From: Camarhynchus parvulus | Lineage: Eukaryota > Chordata > Aves > Passeriformes > Thraupidae | Length of the DNA: 64,000 nucleotides | Direction: 5' to 3' | NCBI RefSeq assembly: GCF_901933205.1 | Contig: NC_044574.1 | Span: forward strand, 18,337,733 to 18,401,732 | Shown: in pieces, positions 35,401-48,704 of the stretch | How the letters are laid out: each line of letters begins with the position of its first letter | Numbering within the stretch: position 1 is the stretch's first letter | Made by a program: the position numbers and the translations under genes | Notes under the pieces: model-generated | What the model saw: the letters and a program-made list of their open reading frames with translations, nothing else | What the model was told of the DNA's origin: nothing | Database searches by the model: none

Positions 35401-37750
35401 AGTGTAGACCCCTGACCACTAAATTTTTTACTGATGCTTTTTTACTTTAACCTATGGTTCAGCTTTTCCACAATAACGTAATTATTTCATTTCCCTTTCT
35501 ACTCTGGACAGAAGTATTTATCAGACTGACATCTGGCAGGGAGGTTGCAGTCTGCTCACTGGTCCATATTTTTTTAAAGAGATGAATGAAGTGCACCAAC
35601 ACTTGGAGCAGTGCTGGCTGCTTAGTAAACACTAAAACAACTGTGCAGGAGAATCCCCCATTACTTTTTCATGCCTGCAATGTGCTGCAAAGACTCCACC
35701 ATTCTTCTTTCCTTTTGCTCATTTACTGGCTTGTTTGCAGAAGTCAGTGGTTTCCTCTTCCTCCCTCTGGGCTGCCCCTTCCCTTGGTTCCACTGGCTGA
35801 TGGAGAACCTGAGGATGCACCTGGCATAATTTCATGAATACTTTGCTGGATTGATTACCACAGGTTCTGGTACACTGCCTGTCATGGGCAGTTTCAGTAT
35901 CCAATATTTTCCTTAAGAGAGAGGCTCTAGCACAATGATGAGTTGGTTCTGGTGAGCTCATGTAGTATGTAATGTTATGGATCAAAGCAGGTGGCCAACA
36001 GTGGTCCTGCCAGGCACTACCAGCACAGACCTACATGCAAATTTTCCTCCAAAGCTATCTCCCATGTGCTCTCACACTTCAAGGACAGCAAGAATCAAAC
36101 CTTCAAGAGATGACAGTGCCAGAAACCTGTAGCATTTTATCAACACAGATTTTGCCCTTATCCTTTGCTGAATTCCTTTAACAAGCAGAAATTCCTGTGG
36201 ATGACCAGTGGAGGTGAAGTGACTCCTTGACAAGAGGTCTGACAATGGGTCTTGTGCACTAAAACCCAGCACCAGGAACTCAGTAATGCTCAGTAATGCT
36301 GAGCCAGCCCTCTCCACAGCCAGGTCCAGACTGCACCTCACTTCCTGATGTTCAGTTACATCCTGTCAGCTCTGGAGTGAGGCCAGGATTCTCCAAAAGA
36401 ATAAAGAGCAACTGAAAGTTAGAAATAGAAAATGTACAAAGTTCAGCAGCTGGATCACATTACATATTAAGCAATCCCCAAGCCAGCACAAGAGGCTGCT
36501 TCTAGTCAGCTTCCCATGGTCAGCTCACTCAGGTAAAGGTTTACTCCATTCAGGAGCAGGTAGTGAATGCACACCCAGGGGATCAAATTATGCTCTCCCC
36601 TGTGCTGCAATGGCGGTGCAACCCTCATGAATAAAGAAATTGCTCTCTTACTTCAGGATTGATCACATAAAAAGGGCTTGCACCATGTGAACAGAGACTG
36701 TGGCATTGTGTGACATGGAGACTACTAATTTCAGGAGCTTTCGGAATGTGACATTTCTCTACAGTACACCGAGTCCATATCATCTCAACAGCACATGATC
36801 CAACATCCTTTAGCTTTACCTCTCCATGGTTCAGCTGCCACAGTGGAACACATAGTAGGGCTGGATTTTAAATTATGTGAAGGCAGTGTTTATGTAAATT
36901 TTTCAGTGCATTTTCAGAAACTCTGTTTTACACCCCAGTTTTAACTGTGACCATCTATTCCAGTGGTGTGGACACTGTGACCACAGGCGGTCAGCAGTTC
37001 ACCACAAGGATACTCCAGGCACACAGCCAGGTGGAAGCATGGCTGGGTCTCAGTCCTGCATGCTGAAAACCACCCAACAGAACCTCCCTCAAATCCAAAC
37101 ACAGCAAATCTGGTTACAGCAAATCTGAAAGGAACAGAAACTTTAGCTGCACCAATGTGATCACAGATTTTGCCTAGAAAAGTCTTGTGTGCATTTTCTC
37201 AGTCAAAATCCCTCTAAAATCTTGTGGCCAGAAGGTAAGTGGTGAAGGTATGCTGAGTTACAGACAAGTTTTGGACAAGAGAGAGCATATGTGGAAGGCA
37301 TGCATGGTCTGTCTCCTACTTTGGATTGCACTGCACTCGCAGCAAACCGTTTTAAGGAGGTGTCACTTTACTAGAAATCTATGGGATGGTGATTGCCCCA
37401 ATTAATCTTCCTGACTCTAGCATAGATTAACTTTTAAGATCAGTTCTCAATATAGGCAATTACAGTTCACCAATTAGGCAGTAACACACAACAGTGCATT
37501 TCTGAGCAGTTAGAGCACAGACTACAACATGCAGTCCTTCAGGACAACCAATTGTAACTGAATTATGAGCACAGCTATCTTTTACTTGATACTTATCATA
37601 GCTCCTATTAAACAGAGTCTTTAAATACAAATAAAGAAGTCAGCTATACCTGTACATTGTTCAGACTTTGTGACTCATCCAGAGAAAAAGCCATCATAGC
37701 CTTATCCATAACTGCAATATTGCAAAGATTAAGAACCAGCATTTTGCCAG
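29475..37750. other. Long stretch without recognised genes
   Basis: AT-rich single-copy-looking sequence. Frames are mostly below 90 codons and domain-free (for example 31.4-31.8, 33.1-33.5, 35.6-36.3 kb). Small items within it are a direct repeat CATATGCAT at 30578-30586 and 30589-30597, a CAGTAATGCT doublet near 36282-36300 and an octamer at 36035-36042. No CpG island, CR1 copy or RNA gene was recognised. Confidence 0.4.
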
Positions 37751-37754
37751 AAAA

Positions 37755-37826
37755 AAGAACTATGACAAGAAGCATATTATTGGTAGACATAAGAACTACA
37801 AGAAGAAGCATATTATTGGTAGACAT
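37755..37826. repeat. 36-bp tandem duplication, two copies
   Basis: Copy one (37755-37790) and copy two (37791-37826) are adjacent and differ at about three of 36 positions, all within the stretch after AAGAACTA. Both end in AGCATATTATTGGTAGACAT. It looks like a fairly recent local duplication. It is in phase with short frames on both strands, but there is no sign that these are genes. Confidence 0.9.
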
Positions 37827-39200
37827 ATCCTATCACTGACAGCCAAAAGGAAAGCTCAAATAAATTTTGTGAATCCACTTTATAAAGACACCAAAAATGC
37901 CCAGCTCATGTTCCCATACATGAAATACATTTAGCTTTACCTCTACAGACTATCACAGCTGTACATCTAAGCCCTGGTGCAAAATTTGGTTCCCAAAATA
38001 CATCCCAATAGTGACCACTCAGATTTAAGTGACCTTTGAGGAATTCACAGGACAGGATAACAGCTACATTTTCACTCTTCAGATATGATAGGAGGCAATC
38101 AGACAATCCCTCACTCCCTATCCCCACCAAACCATACCAGCAGGACACAGGCAAGACACCACACATTTTCTAATCTCTCCTAAGGCTTAGCATTTCTGAC
38201 ACTGGACTCTGGAAAGCAACAGCTCAAAACACGTGTTAGAGGGATCTCCCTAATAAGAAGATGAGGGGAAAAAATGGAAAATACACAGACATGCAAATTG
38301 CATTGCCTTCTTTACTTTTCTGCCTTTTTTTTTCAGCTGGTGCAGGAGTCTGCATAAACAGGAGCCAGTGCACCATGATGCTCAGCAGCCTGATTATCAT
38401 TACAAAACCTTCTCTCCTCTTTAGCACTGCATCCTCACATTAAAAATAATGTTCCTATGCTTAGACTTCTTATTTTTAGTGTACTAGAAACACATAATCT
38501 GTGAGCTGTATGTATATTCAGTAGCACTGTCAAATAAATTATTATGGCATGTGTACTTTTCCCTCCTTTTCTGATTTATAATGGATTTTAGCATTGTTAA
38601 AACTGCAGTTAGTCTGTCTATAGTCTCATAATTCTTCTCTCAGTCAAATGAAACTACAGTCTTGCAATTTTTAAACCAAATTACTACTAAAATCTGTAGA
38701 AATAGGAATTTTAATAAGACTTCTATGTTACAAACATTTTAGCTCAGAAATATTTGGAGTCAGTCTCTGAATAGGATTAGCTTCTGCATATTTTTCTTCT
38801 AATTTTACATATAAATGAAATACAGGATCTCTCATCATAATTAAATTTGAACTATTCAAGATTATGACTGTGAAAGTACTCTACATGCACATCTACACAG
38901 ATTACTCAAAAGTCACTAGATTCTGTAGCCTGCAAACAGAAGATGCCAATCTCAAAGTCTACAGTTCTTCAAACCCTGACTTTCAGGAAAACTAAAATAC
39001 AAGCAAGGCAACTGCTGGGCTAGAGAGAAACTCAGAACACAAGCTTTTGCTTGGAGGCTTGGGATTGTGCACATTGTGTGTCAGCAGGTAAACTAAAAAG
39101 TATGCTGTGTTTTGATGGATTTTCAGATCGTTACATTAATGATGATGATCTGATTGATTAGGATAAGCAAGACTTGGGATATTTCCTGCATCACTATGGT
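37827..39200. other. AT-rich unique sequence, no gene seen
   Basis: An 18-bp word TGGTTCCCAAAATACATC at 37987-38004 recurs at 40874-40891. An octamer lies at 38291-38298. The 38.45-38.90 kb part is very AT-rich. No gene is recognised. Confidence 0.4.
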
Positions 39201-39204
39201 CAGT

Positions 39205-39256
39205 AATAGATCTGCCATTGATTTTAATGAGATGAGGTCTACACCACTGATGGAGT
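39205..39256 (+). repeat. Short relic of an old amniote repeat
   Basis: TGCCATTGATTTTAATGAGA followed by GAGGTCTACACCACTGATGG resembles the remembered 'cccattgacttcaatggga...taggtctacaccagtgatg' block of old reptile and bird repeats. Confidence 0.35.
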
Positions 39257-39259
39257 GCA

Positions 39260-42165
39260 ATAAATGAAGGTAAGCCCAACAGAGTGGAAAGACACAAGAG
39301 CAGAAGCTTGAGTGGAACAAAAGCATTGAAAGACAAATTGAGAGCAAAATCAGAAACAACATTGCTTGTCACCAATGCCATTATTTGTCACCAATCTGCC
39401 CTGCAGAGAACCAAAACAGCTCTTTATCTCAACACAGCACTTCATGTTTGCCTTTATGTTCATACAGTTAAACAGAAAGAGAAACAGATTTTCATCATGA
39501 TGGTACATACCCAATCACTTGGACACACTGTTACAGCTAAGATGGCTTCATTTAGTTCCTCCTAAAACTAATTCCTAGTCCTTCACTTTTTCACTAGGTA
39601 TGTATCTTACACAAAACAGCCCCAAACAACATAAAAGCCAGATAATTCCTTGTGTGCTCATACATATAAAAGTCCAAAAATGCTTCACAGATTCAGGTTC
39701 TAGAAGCTTCAAGGACTTCACCTCCACAATTATCTTTCATGATGACGTTGCCCAGCACTGGATCCAGCTGTTTTTCTACTGTATCTGCTACTGTGTACAG
39801 CTAACAAACCAGCCTTGTATAATGCAGAATTTCACACAAATGACTGTCCAAATGGAAATATGACAATAAAACTGGGATTACTACCACTGTCTCACATAGA
39901 TAGTACTCACCTGAACAGAGACTGATGTATCTAAGTGTCTGTCTCTGTAGTATTAATTATTCAAGTTTCTGCTGTCATCAGCAATGGGATATCAGGTTCT
40001 AAGAAAATTTCCACCCCCGAAAGTTACTCACTAGCTTGAATTTCAGCTTCTAGCAAGTTCTGGGCTTAGCAAAAGACAGATGGCATCTATCCAAACAAAC
40101 AGCAGTGGGAGAAAGAATCTTTGTTTTAACAAAGCAAAATGTGGTTGTAAGATACCTGCTCATCAAAAATGCGCATCTTAGGCCAACTCCTACAAAGCTT
40201 CCACTCTCTGTAGCAAACCATTTTCACCCAGATTGGGAAGTACTCCTGTAGGAGAATCCTGCTAGGACGTGATACGTTTGTAGCTAATAATAGTTACAGT
40301 CCCAAACTGTGTGCTTCAAGCACAGCAACTCCCATATTGTGACAAGGAAATAAAGGTCCCTATTATGGAAATCCTATATTGCATTAAATTATGTAATTAT
40401 ATTTTATTGTATTAGTGAGTGGTTGGGCACAATAGCAACTGCTGGGATTCTTGCAAATTAGGAGCACAGAATTCATTCTTTTCAACAGCTGATTATTTTT
40501 TATGATTCTAAAGGGTTTTTTCCTAAGCTATGGAAATGATTCTATTTTTGGCTTATTTCTCTTAAACACTCTCCAGCAACAGTGATCCCCACTCTTGATA
40601 CCAAAATTCACAAGCACACAAAGAATTTCATCTTAGCAGAGTCACCAGGCCAAATTAAACCCTAGCATACACTCTAATATGCAAATGAAAGGTGGTGATG
40701 TTTACATCTAGGTTCAATGTGACCCCCACCAAAGTACCACACCTAGGATTTTGTTTCACTTTTTGCACCCAGTCAAGTGTCCACTGCACTGCAGTGTGCT
40801 TGAATTCAGTGCCTGCACTTAGAGGACAGTATACAATTTCTAAGCATCAAACACAAACTCCTACTGAACAAAATGGTTCCCAAAATACATCTCCATGCCC
40901 TAGTGGCTGGCAAGTAGCACATGCCACCATCCTCCCTTTTAGCCTGGGGCAGGCTTCTCCTGATAGTCCCTGCCTTGAGCTCACACCTAGCAGTGAGATG
41001 GAAGGGAATGCAGGCAGAGATGAACAGTACCTCCTTGTTACCTTACCTGCTGCTTTCTCCTGTGGCCAGCACTGACATGCCAGAAATGGGAAATTAATTT
41101 CAGCCAGGAACTGTTTAATAGCAGGGCACATGGAAAGATGTTAAGACTGCTTGAATCCAGGAAGGAAAATGGAAACTAGATCTGTGACGCACAACCTACA
41201 GTAAACATACTCAGCCCCACTTTGTTCCACTTCCAGAAAAACTTCCTCTGACATCAGGAACACACATATGCTTCAAGGCTACAGGACAGCTACACAAATA
41301 TGATCTTCCAATAAACATGAAGACATTTATATGCATACAAAACAAAATGCTGACCTGATAAAACAAACAGTAAATAATCTTTTACTCATTCTCCCTTTTC
41401 ATGCCTTAGCATACAGTCTGCAGTATCATGAACTCTAAAAACAAAAAATGAAATGCATAATTATTTGCAAGATATAACATGTAGAGTCCTTCCTTTTCCT
41501 GAAATTCTTCATGAATGTGAACAGAAGTAGAGGGATGCAGTGAAATAGGGCTTCATAGGAAAATTGTATCTTCAGAATGAGAGATACTGACCAGCTAGAG
41601 AAGATCATGACCAACATTTTTAGCATGGAAATGAACGGGACGCTTCTGAAGCTCAGAAGCTGTGAAATCCTGGCAGCTAGTTATGTGCTTCAGTGCGGCT
41701 ATACCAGCTTATTTCAGTCACCCACAATCTTTGCCTCAGAGACCTTCCAAACACACAGGGCCAAACACAGTGCTCATTTCTACATGTATTTTTTTAGCAC
41801 TCCTGGTGAAAACATGGGTAAGATTCAAATGCCCTGTATTGTAATAAAAAACACTACTTACCTGTAAAGGTAATTTCCACACGAAATATAATGCTATTAA
41901 TTATCCTGCTTCTCTCTCTCACCTCCTTTGTTCTGGAGTGAGCCTCACAATGAAATTCTTTACTTCTGTTCACCTTTTGACCACTGTTTGAATCACATTT
42001 ACACTGCTTAAAAAGCTCATGTTAATCTGGACGCACTGCCTATCAGGTGGGTATCCTTTTCATTATAACAGCCTAACAATCACTTAAAATCACAAAAATA
42101 GCAACCTCACTTTGCCCACCCTAATACAGATTTCATACAGCCATAACACATTAGGCTAGCATTTG
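39260..42165. other. Unique sequence, no gene recognised
   Basis: The 127-codon plus-strand frame at 40692-41075 and the opposed 94-codon frame lie in a GC-richer patch and have no domain. An octamer lies at 40679-40686. Confidence 0.4.
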
Positions 42166-42169
42166 GCTT

Positions 42170-42460
42170 CAGCCTGGCATTCAGCAAGCAATTCACCTGC
42201 TGACTTTTTTGTTAAGCAATCTAGCAGTGGGTGCCTGGAGTTGCTTTTCTTTATCTCCATGACATGATGGTATAGACAGAAATTACTGGATTAGGAAATA
42301 TTTCATTTCTGAAATGAAGTTAGAGGGTCAGTGTCTAAAATTAGTCATTACAGATCTCTGCTAGGAGATTAAATATTATCAACCAACTGAAAACCAATGA
42401 CATAAAATATGCAATTATTCTGCAGTATGTGATCACAGTATATTCTTCACATCACTTATT
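42170..42460. promoter_or_regulatory. Possible conserved noncoding element
   Basis: Nonrepetitive sequence containing GGAAATATTTCATTTCTGAA, TTAGTCATTACAGATC, GATTAAATATTATCAACC, CCAATGACATAAAATATGC and TATGTGATCACAG. There is no open frame of note. The mixture of homeodomain, CRE-like and nuclear-receptor-like half sites is typical of enhancers, but unproven. Confidence 0.2.
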
Positions 42461-42464
42461 TTCA

Positions 42465-45400
42465 CTCAAAGTGCTACCAACCTTTTTATAAACTAAAAAC
42501 TAGCAGAAGAGGTACCTAAAGTAGAAAATATGCTACAAGAAGCAAACTCACAATGGGATTAGACTGGGGATTTTCCATCTAGAGGTTTCTGGTGTCAAAA
42601 AGGGGGAGCATGCAAGGATCTTACTTGAAACTCTATGATTAAAAGAAACAGAAAAAAAGGGGAGAAATAATAGAGATCTCTGCTCTCCTTCAAAACAAAG
42701 CAGAAAGGCAGTTTCTCTATATTAAAACAAAAATCAAAATTAATATACATTACCAGGAGGTGGAAAAACACTAAATTACATATGACAAGCCTTGTTATAA
42801 CCCTGTTTTGACATCATAATTTCAATTAAATAGTCCAAATAACTCTAAAAAGCATCTTAAAATGTAATAGGGGGTACAATTTGATGTCAAGGAGATGAGA
42901 ATCCTGATGGGAATGACATGGAGCCTGACTGCCTCTGAAGGTACTGGCTGTGGACAGGCACTGATGATATTCATTTCAATGTTCAAAGCTGGAATGGCTT
43001 ACTCTGTTGTGTAATTAATAACATATGACAGACATGCAAAGAAAGATGTAAGATCAGCTGGTTTTATCTCATGTCTCAGGCACTTCACTCATATCTCTGA
43101 ACAGATTTATTATTTACTTGCCTGTTAATAAAACTAGCAGCTCTACCAGTCAGTACTTTTTTCCCTAAGCTTTTGAACTCCACTGAGATTTGGAGGCAAT
43201 TAACATTCACCAGTAACAGAGCAATCAACACAGGGATATCTAATGGGACTGGACAGAATCCAAAAACAGGTATTAGGATAATAGTGAGTCACTGACATAA
43301 GGTTATGATGTTAATTTTGGAGGGGAGAGCAACAGTGAGTTTTCAATAGCAGTGTCTGTGATTGCTGTCACATTAACATAACATTCTTTTCTACATGGCT
43401 GTCTTCTGAATCTGAAACGTGTTTAAAACTGAAAGTAGCTGACAACACCGAGAATTAACTCTCTACTGCCTATTGTGAAAAAGCTTGCTCAACTAAATTA
43501 CTTACGCAATGGTTTCCAGAGCTTTTCTTCAATGTACAAATAAAAATAATAATTTTTAAAACGCCAAGAACTACCAGGGGCTGTGCATGGTTCATTTATG
43601 ACTGGCACATTCTGAGAGAGATCTAGTTAATCCAAGAATCTTTAGCTTAAAAAGCCAGGGATATTCCTGGAAGCAGCATTAATTCAAGGTATGGCTGCTA
43701 CCTCATCAGCTCTCAGCTAAGCAGATTTAAGATGGAGGTTGGATCCCATAAAAGGCTGGGCACCTACAACTAGGCTTTGCAAGGCATACGTTTCTAGAAA
43801 TCCGGTCCCAAAAGGGAACCTGAAATGCAGGGGTAGATACATTGCCCCAAAGGCATATAGAAGCCAACCTCAAAAGAGCACTGGAGTGTGAGAAACCTCA
43901 GAAGAGTCTTATCAAGCATGTGGCCACGTAACCAAAGAGTGTACTGCTGAGTACACTCAAAGCCCTTCCAGAACTCCCTGAAACAAGGCACCAGGTGGCT
44001 ACCTCCATCCACAGCCCAGAGCCTTCTCCTGAGCACAGGCACCTACTCCCGTCCTCTGAATGCAACAGCAGCAGCTGCAGACAGGACTATCTAGCAGAGA
44101 TGTCAGTAGCTCTGTTGTGCCATACACCGATGGGAATGACAACAGAAGGGTGGGACACCTGGATTCGGGTCTTTTTCCCAGCTGAGAGCCCAGATTCAAG
44201 CATATGTCTGCTGGGACAGCATCACTGCCAGCAGGCCACAGGTGACACTGCTGATGGATGAGTTCTTTCCTTTGGCAGCTGTGTCACTGGGGAGCTAGGC
44301 ACCCAGGATTTGGAGTGTCAGGAGCTACAATATAAAGGACAATCTGATTTTGTAGCACCATGATTAGAGGAAGGGGCATTTCAGATGGGTTACTGTTGGG
44401 ATTAAGTGGCCTTGAAGAGGAGTGAGTGCAGACCCACGTGTCCAGATTCATTCCGACTGAATGAATTCACAGAAGTTATAGGACAAAACCAAGAGGCCAA
44501 AACCAACAGTATTAAACAGAATTGTTATTTTTCACAGATTAGCAGGTCTGAGAAAAAGGCACTGTGCAAATGTAGCCTCTTCTACAAACATATGGCATTT
44601 GGTATCAGCACCATATGTAGCTTCTGTACTTAGAGAAAGAGCATCCATTCTCGTAACATCTACGCTGTATTTATTAAGTTATGCTTTGCCTTCCATAAAC
44701 ATCCACTGTTTTTGCAGTGTTATGTTCTCTATACAAAAGCCACTAGAATTTGCCAAGTAAAAGCTAATAAAAGAACAGAAAGGAACTCAGTGTTTGGCTT
44801 GTAAGGTTCATTTCACTCCATCCTCCATCCAAATGCGGACATCGGGGTGGGATGCATCAGACATTTCACTCAGCCAGCAAAGAGCAGCACACATAAACTA
44901 GCTAAAATGACAAAAATATTTAGTTTCTCACCATGAAAGGCTGGCACAATAGCATATAAAACATATGGATTACACAGCTTTACTCTCCTAGTCTGAAGAA
45001 TCATTTAAAAATTAAAGACATCTACATGGCATTAGACACACTTCCAATTGAAGCTGCCCATATTTTTTCAAAGGCTGAATGTGCAGCCACTGAAGGACCA
45101 GACATCTAATGCTGAATGATAATTGGAATGAAGACAACTTCTGGTTTTGGGAGTTGTGCTTTTATGGTGGCCTAAACCTCATCAAAGACAATAGCCACAT
45201 GACTTTCCTGCCTGTTTGAACCTTGTAGGGATTTCATTCCCATTCCCAGCCACTGCTTCTTCTCTAGCCTAGCCACCCCAGCTCAAGCTGGGCAAGAGTT
45301 GAGGCTTTTGCTCTTGCTGAAGCCCAAGAAACTGCTAGTGAGAAGGGTTTTTTATGTGGAGCCATTTGCTCTTAACAAATACTCAACCTTAGAGGCAAGT

Positions 45401-47165
45401 TTTAGAGATTTCCTCAGTCTCACAGCAACCCCTATCTTCTTTCTTAGGAAACTGGGGGTACCCTGATGTAAAACCACCAGAATAACTTAGGCCCACAAAG
45501 CTGACATTGTGTTGGGGAGCCTTACATATTTGAGGACACCCTTCAGGTCCCACAGCACCCTGTATCCCATTGGTCACACCCCTTACAATTTTTACCACCT
45601 CATCCATATCTTATGTTCTTTACTAAATTTATCCTTTCTTGATTGAGACTTGAGCAAGAGAAATTGCTCAGATTCCCATTATTCACCGTTAATTCCTATC
45701 TCTTTATTGACCTGAATATAATCCAAAACTTCATGCTTTTTTGTTCCTCCTTTCTCCAAAAGGATATTTCTATACTTGCGATTGTTTTTAAATAGCTCTG
45801 TCTGCAGCCTCTCTCATGCACAAAACAGAGCATTTAAACATAAATTATTCAAGAAGTGTCCAGAAAATACTGACTATTGTCAGCCTTGGGGAAAAAAGTC
45901 ACTTTAAATATACTCTGTCTTAATACCCCTCCACTGGCATCTGCTGCTGGTCTGAGACATGGTACTAGGTTTCAGAGACCTTTGATTTGCAGTATTGGCT
46001 ATTATGAGCTTACATTAATTTCAACCACCAGCTTACCCAGTACTGTATTCTGAGCAGGGGCTCAGGCTGCTCTGAGTCAGGCTATCACACACAGGCTGCT
46101 TCCACAACTCTGGAGGGGAGAATATGCAATTTTTATTTTCTTCACATAGCAAAAGGTAAAATAACTGCTCACTACCTATTTCTCTGCTGCAACAGTTAAA
46201 TATTTTTCTACAACAGCCACAGGACTAGAAGATTAAAGAGCTAAGTGCAGTCATCCAATTCTTCAGCATGGTCCCGCCACACGTCTCAATCACTGGCTTC
46301 CCCCAAAGCCACAGTGGTAGAGATTAAAGTGCTTCTGGTCCATGGTAATCCAATCAGAGCTGGAAGGCCTTTAATCTCTGCCATTCTGTAGACAAACATT
46401 TTGGCAAAATGCCTTCCTTACAGTACTCTGAATTCCACCTGGGTTGCACTCTCACTTTGACAGGGATTGGGCTCTGTAGGATTATCACCCCTACCCAGAA
46501 GGGTGACAATTCCTGCCTCTTCCCTTGGATTAAAAAGACGACACCCAATCACGTATCCTCCTACATGGACAATAAAAAGTTCCCAAGTTGAATACTAGGA
46601 AGCAATGAAAATTCTTTGGACAAAGGAAGATTGAGAGAATGCACTTTCTAATATAAACTGGGGACAAAGGGGGTTTTATTGTTCACAGTCCCAAAGGAAA
46701 CCACTATAACACAGCTGTGTTGAGGGAGTCCATTTTTTAAAAATGAGGTGACAACCAATTGAAATTCTGGAGCAAAACCAAGTCTCTCCAGCCCAAGGAA
46801 TTTGCATTATGCCCACAGGCTAGCACAAGACCGTTCAAATTCTGCCCTGTCATATAGATAGGATGTGGCATGATCTTCCTTGAAATGTTAGATTTATGTA
46901 CATCTGTTTGTGTCAACCACATTACTTATAAGCAGTAGAGGAAATCTTAGCCAGAAAGGCTGACACAGTCATTCTAGGAAAAAAAAAAAAAACAAAAAAA
47001 AACTTTTTAAAAATAAAAATGTATTTTTTCACTACGACGGGGTTCTACAGTATTGACTGTTTCACACCTTTCTTTTTTTTTGGTGGAAATCACTGATGAG
47101 ATAAAGGATTTTCACTACAATCTTAATGCTCACATATTATCACTACCTTCACATATCACTCCCTT
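42465..47165. other. Unique sequence with A-rich runs, no gene seen
   Basis: Opposed frames at 43794-44261 lie in a GC-richer patch without domains. An interrupted A-run lies at 46979-47002 and an octamer (minus strand) at 46800-46807. Nothing else is recognised. Confidence 0.4.
46979..47002 (+). repeat. Interrupted poly(A) run
   Basis: (A)14, one C, then (A)9. No retrocopy body or flanking duplication was identified. Confidence 0.9.
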
Positions 47166-47169
47166 GGAC

Positions 47170-47268
47170 TTATCCCTGTACAGTGAGTAGGAAGGGATCA
47201 TCATGCCTGCTTCTCACTACAGAGAGAGAGACACAGAATTAGCTTGTCCTTTTCATTAAAGGGCAAGG
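47170..47268 (+). repeat. Ancient MIR/core-SINE-like relic
   Basis: CTGTACAGTGAGTAGGAAGG, GGATCATCATGCC, CTACAGAGAGAGAGACACAG and AATTAGCTTGTCC occur in order. They parallel the remembered 'ctgtgaggtaggaagggattatcatcccc...cagatgaggaaactgaggcacag..ttaagtgacttgtcc' of MIR-type tails. Divergence is high and the family is not assigned. Confidence 0.4.
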
Positions 47269-47269
47269 G

Positions 47270-48700
47270 GGGAAATCTGGAGAGGGAATCAGCAGGGGGC
47301 AAGAAAAAAAACAAACAAAAAGAGCAAGAGAGAGATGAAGCAATATTGTTTTAAAGTCAATGTATAAATCTTTAGCTGTACAACTCCCACTTGCATTAAA
47401 GGGATTTGCACAGCTAAAACCTCATGCATCAAGTTGACAATACAGCCATAAAGATGTGAAATCTAAAGGAGGGGGGTTGTTATGGTTTGGGATTTATTAA
47501 ATTTATTTATTTGGAAAATAGGTTTTTAAAGTTTTACAACAAAAAGTGAAAGCAGAAACAACAAGATGATTCCATTAAGCTCACACAGTTGGGACTTGGA
47601 CACCTAAAAGGATTTTTTCCATCTGGCAAATAAGTATGTGTCCCACCTGCTCTTTAACAATGAGCTATTTGCAATATGTGGGCTAAATCTATAGGATTAA
47701 TCAAGGGTTAAAATGCCTTCATTGTCCCAAACCAACCCCTTCACAAGGCAGCTTGATGGCAGGGAGCCTGAGAGAAATTATCTAAGATGCCTTTGCCACC
47801 AACAACTTCCAGTGATTGTGCAAACAGCTGGGAACTTCCATGCAGCCAACAGTCTTTATACAAGTTGTGCATCATCCTCACACCAACTGTCTAAATTTGA
47901 GAAGATAAATTTATGTCTCTCAAGCCCAGCCCTGGTGGTAGGCAGAGCCTACCAAGACAGGAAGATAATGCTGTTGTGCCTATGGGCAAGTGGAGCTATA
48001 GCTGGCCTAGAGAAATCTGAACTGGGATGCTCAGTGTGGCTCCAGAAGAATGTGACAGCTGGGAAACTTGTTCCCACTTTCCATCTGGCTGACAGTTGGT
48101 TCCCTGAACATTGTGTCAAACTGCTGGCTAGTGGCAGAGCGACACCATCGCAGCAGTAATTATTGAGTAAGACCAGGGAGAACTGGGTGTCATGTTCAAC
48201 TACAGTACTGCTGCTTCACAAGGTGCAGAGGAACACACTGTGCATAGGAACACGGGCACAGGGACCTTTTTTCTCTGCAGAAGTAGAAGAGGATATCTAG
48301 CTCAACGCATTTACTGGGAGCACTGCTACACCAAAGGGTTAATATTAGTGACAGATTGCAAGTAAAGAACAAAACCAAGCTCTGTACTCTCTGAGAAAGT
48401 GGGCCCAGCTGAAAGTTGCTAGAAAGATTTTAAAACTGTGGCAGGTTATAATAATTTTCTGCTTTTGAGTCACTAAGTCAAGTTTTGTTAAGTACCAAAA
48501 AGGCAGAAATATTGGTCAGCATTACGCTGGTAAGATCATGTTTATGACCCACATACCATTCGCACTCTTCTCAACTGCTGTCTGGTTCTCGATTATCACT
48601 GCCATTACCCATCCCAAGCCGTGCATCAACGAACACATTCTTCCAATATGACTCAAGTGACAAGCAGTATTTTCCTCACACCTAAGATCAGCAGATTTAA
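47270..48700. other. Unique sequence outside the 148-codon frame
   Basis: This includes a G-run (GGGGGG) near 47471-47477 and AT-rich DNA. No gene is recognised apart from the frame described separately. Confidence 0.4.
47713..48159 (+). other. 148-codon ATG-started frame, unrecognised
   Basis: This is the longest plus-strand frame in the window. The peptide is of mixed composition with several Cys and two moderately hydrophobic patches, without a clear signal peptide, domain or repeat. The region is of average GC, so a frame this long is mildly unusual, and no long opposed frame overlaps it. No splice context or neighbour supports a gene. Chance or an eroded element remain likely. Confidence 0.13.
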
Positions 48701-48704
48701 AAGT

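Noticed and set aside
40692..41075. 127-codon plus-strand frame.
   Set aside because: No domain, an overlapping opposed frame, GC-richer patch and no splice or start context.
46979..47002. Poly(A) run considered as a retrocopy tail.
   Set aside because: Upstream sequence shows no coding or SINE similarity and no duplication flanks it.
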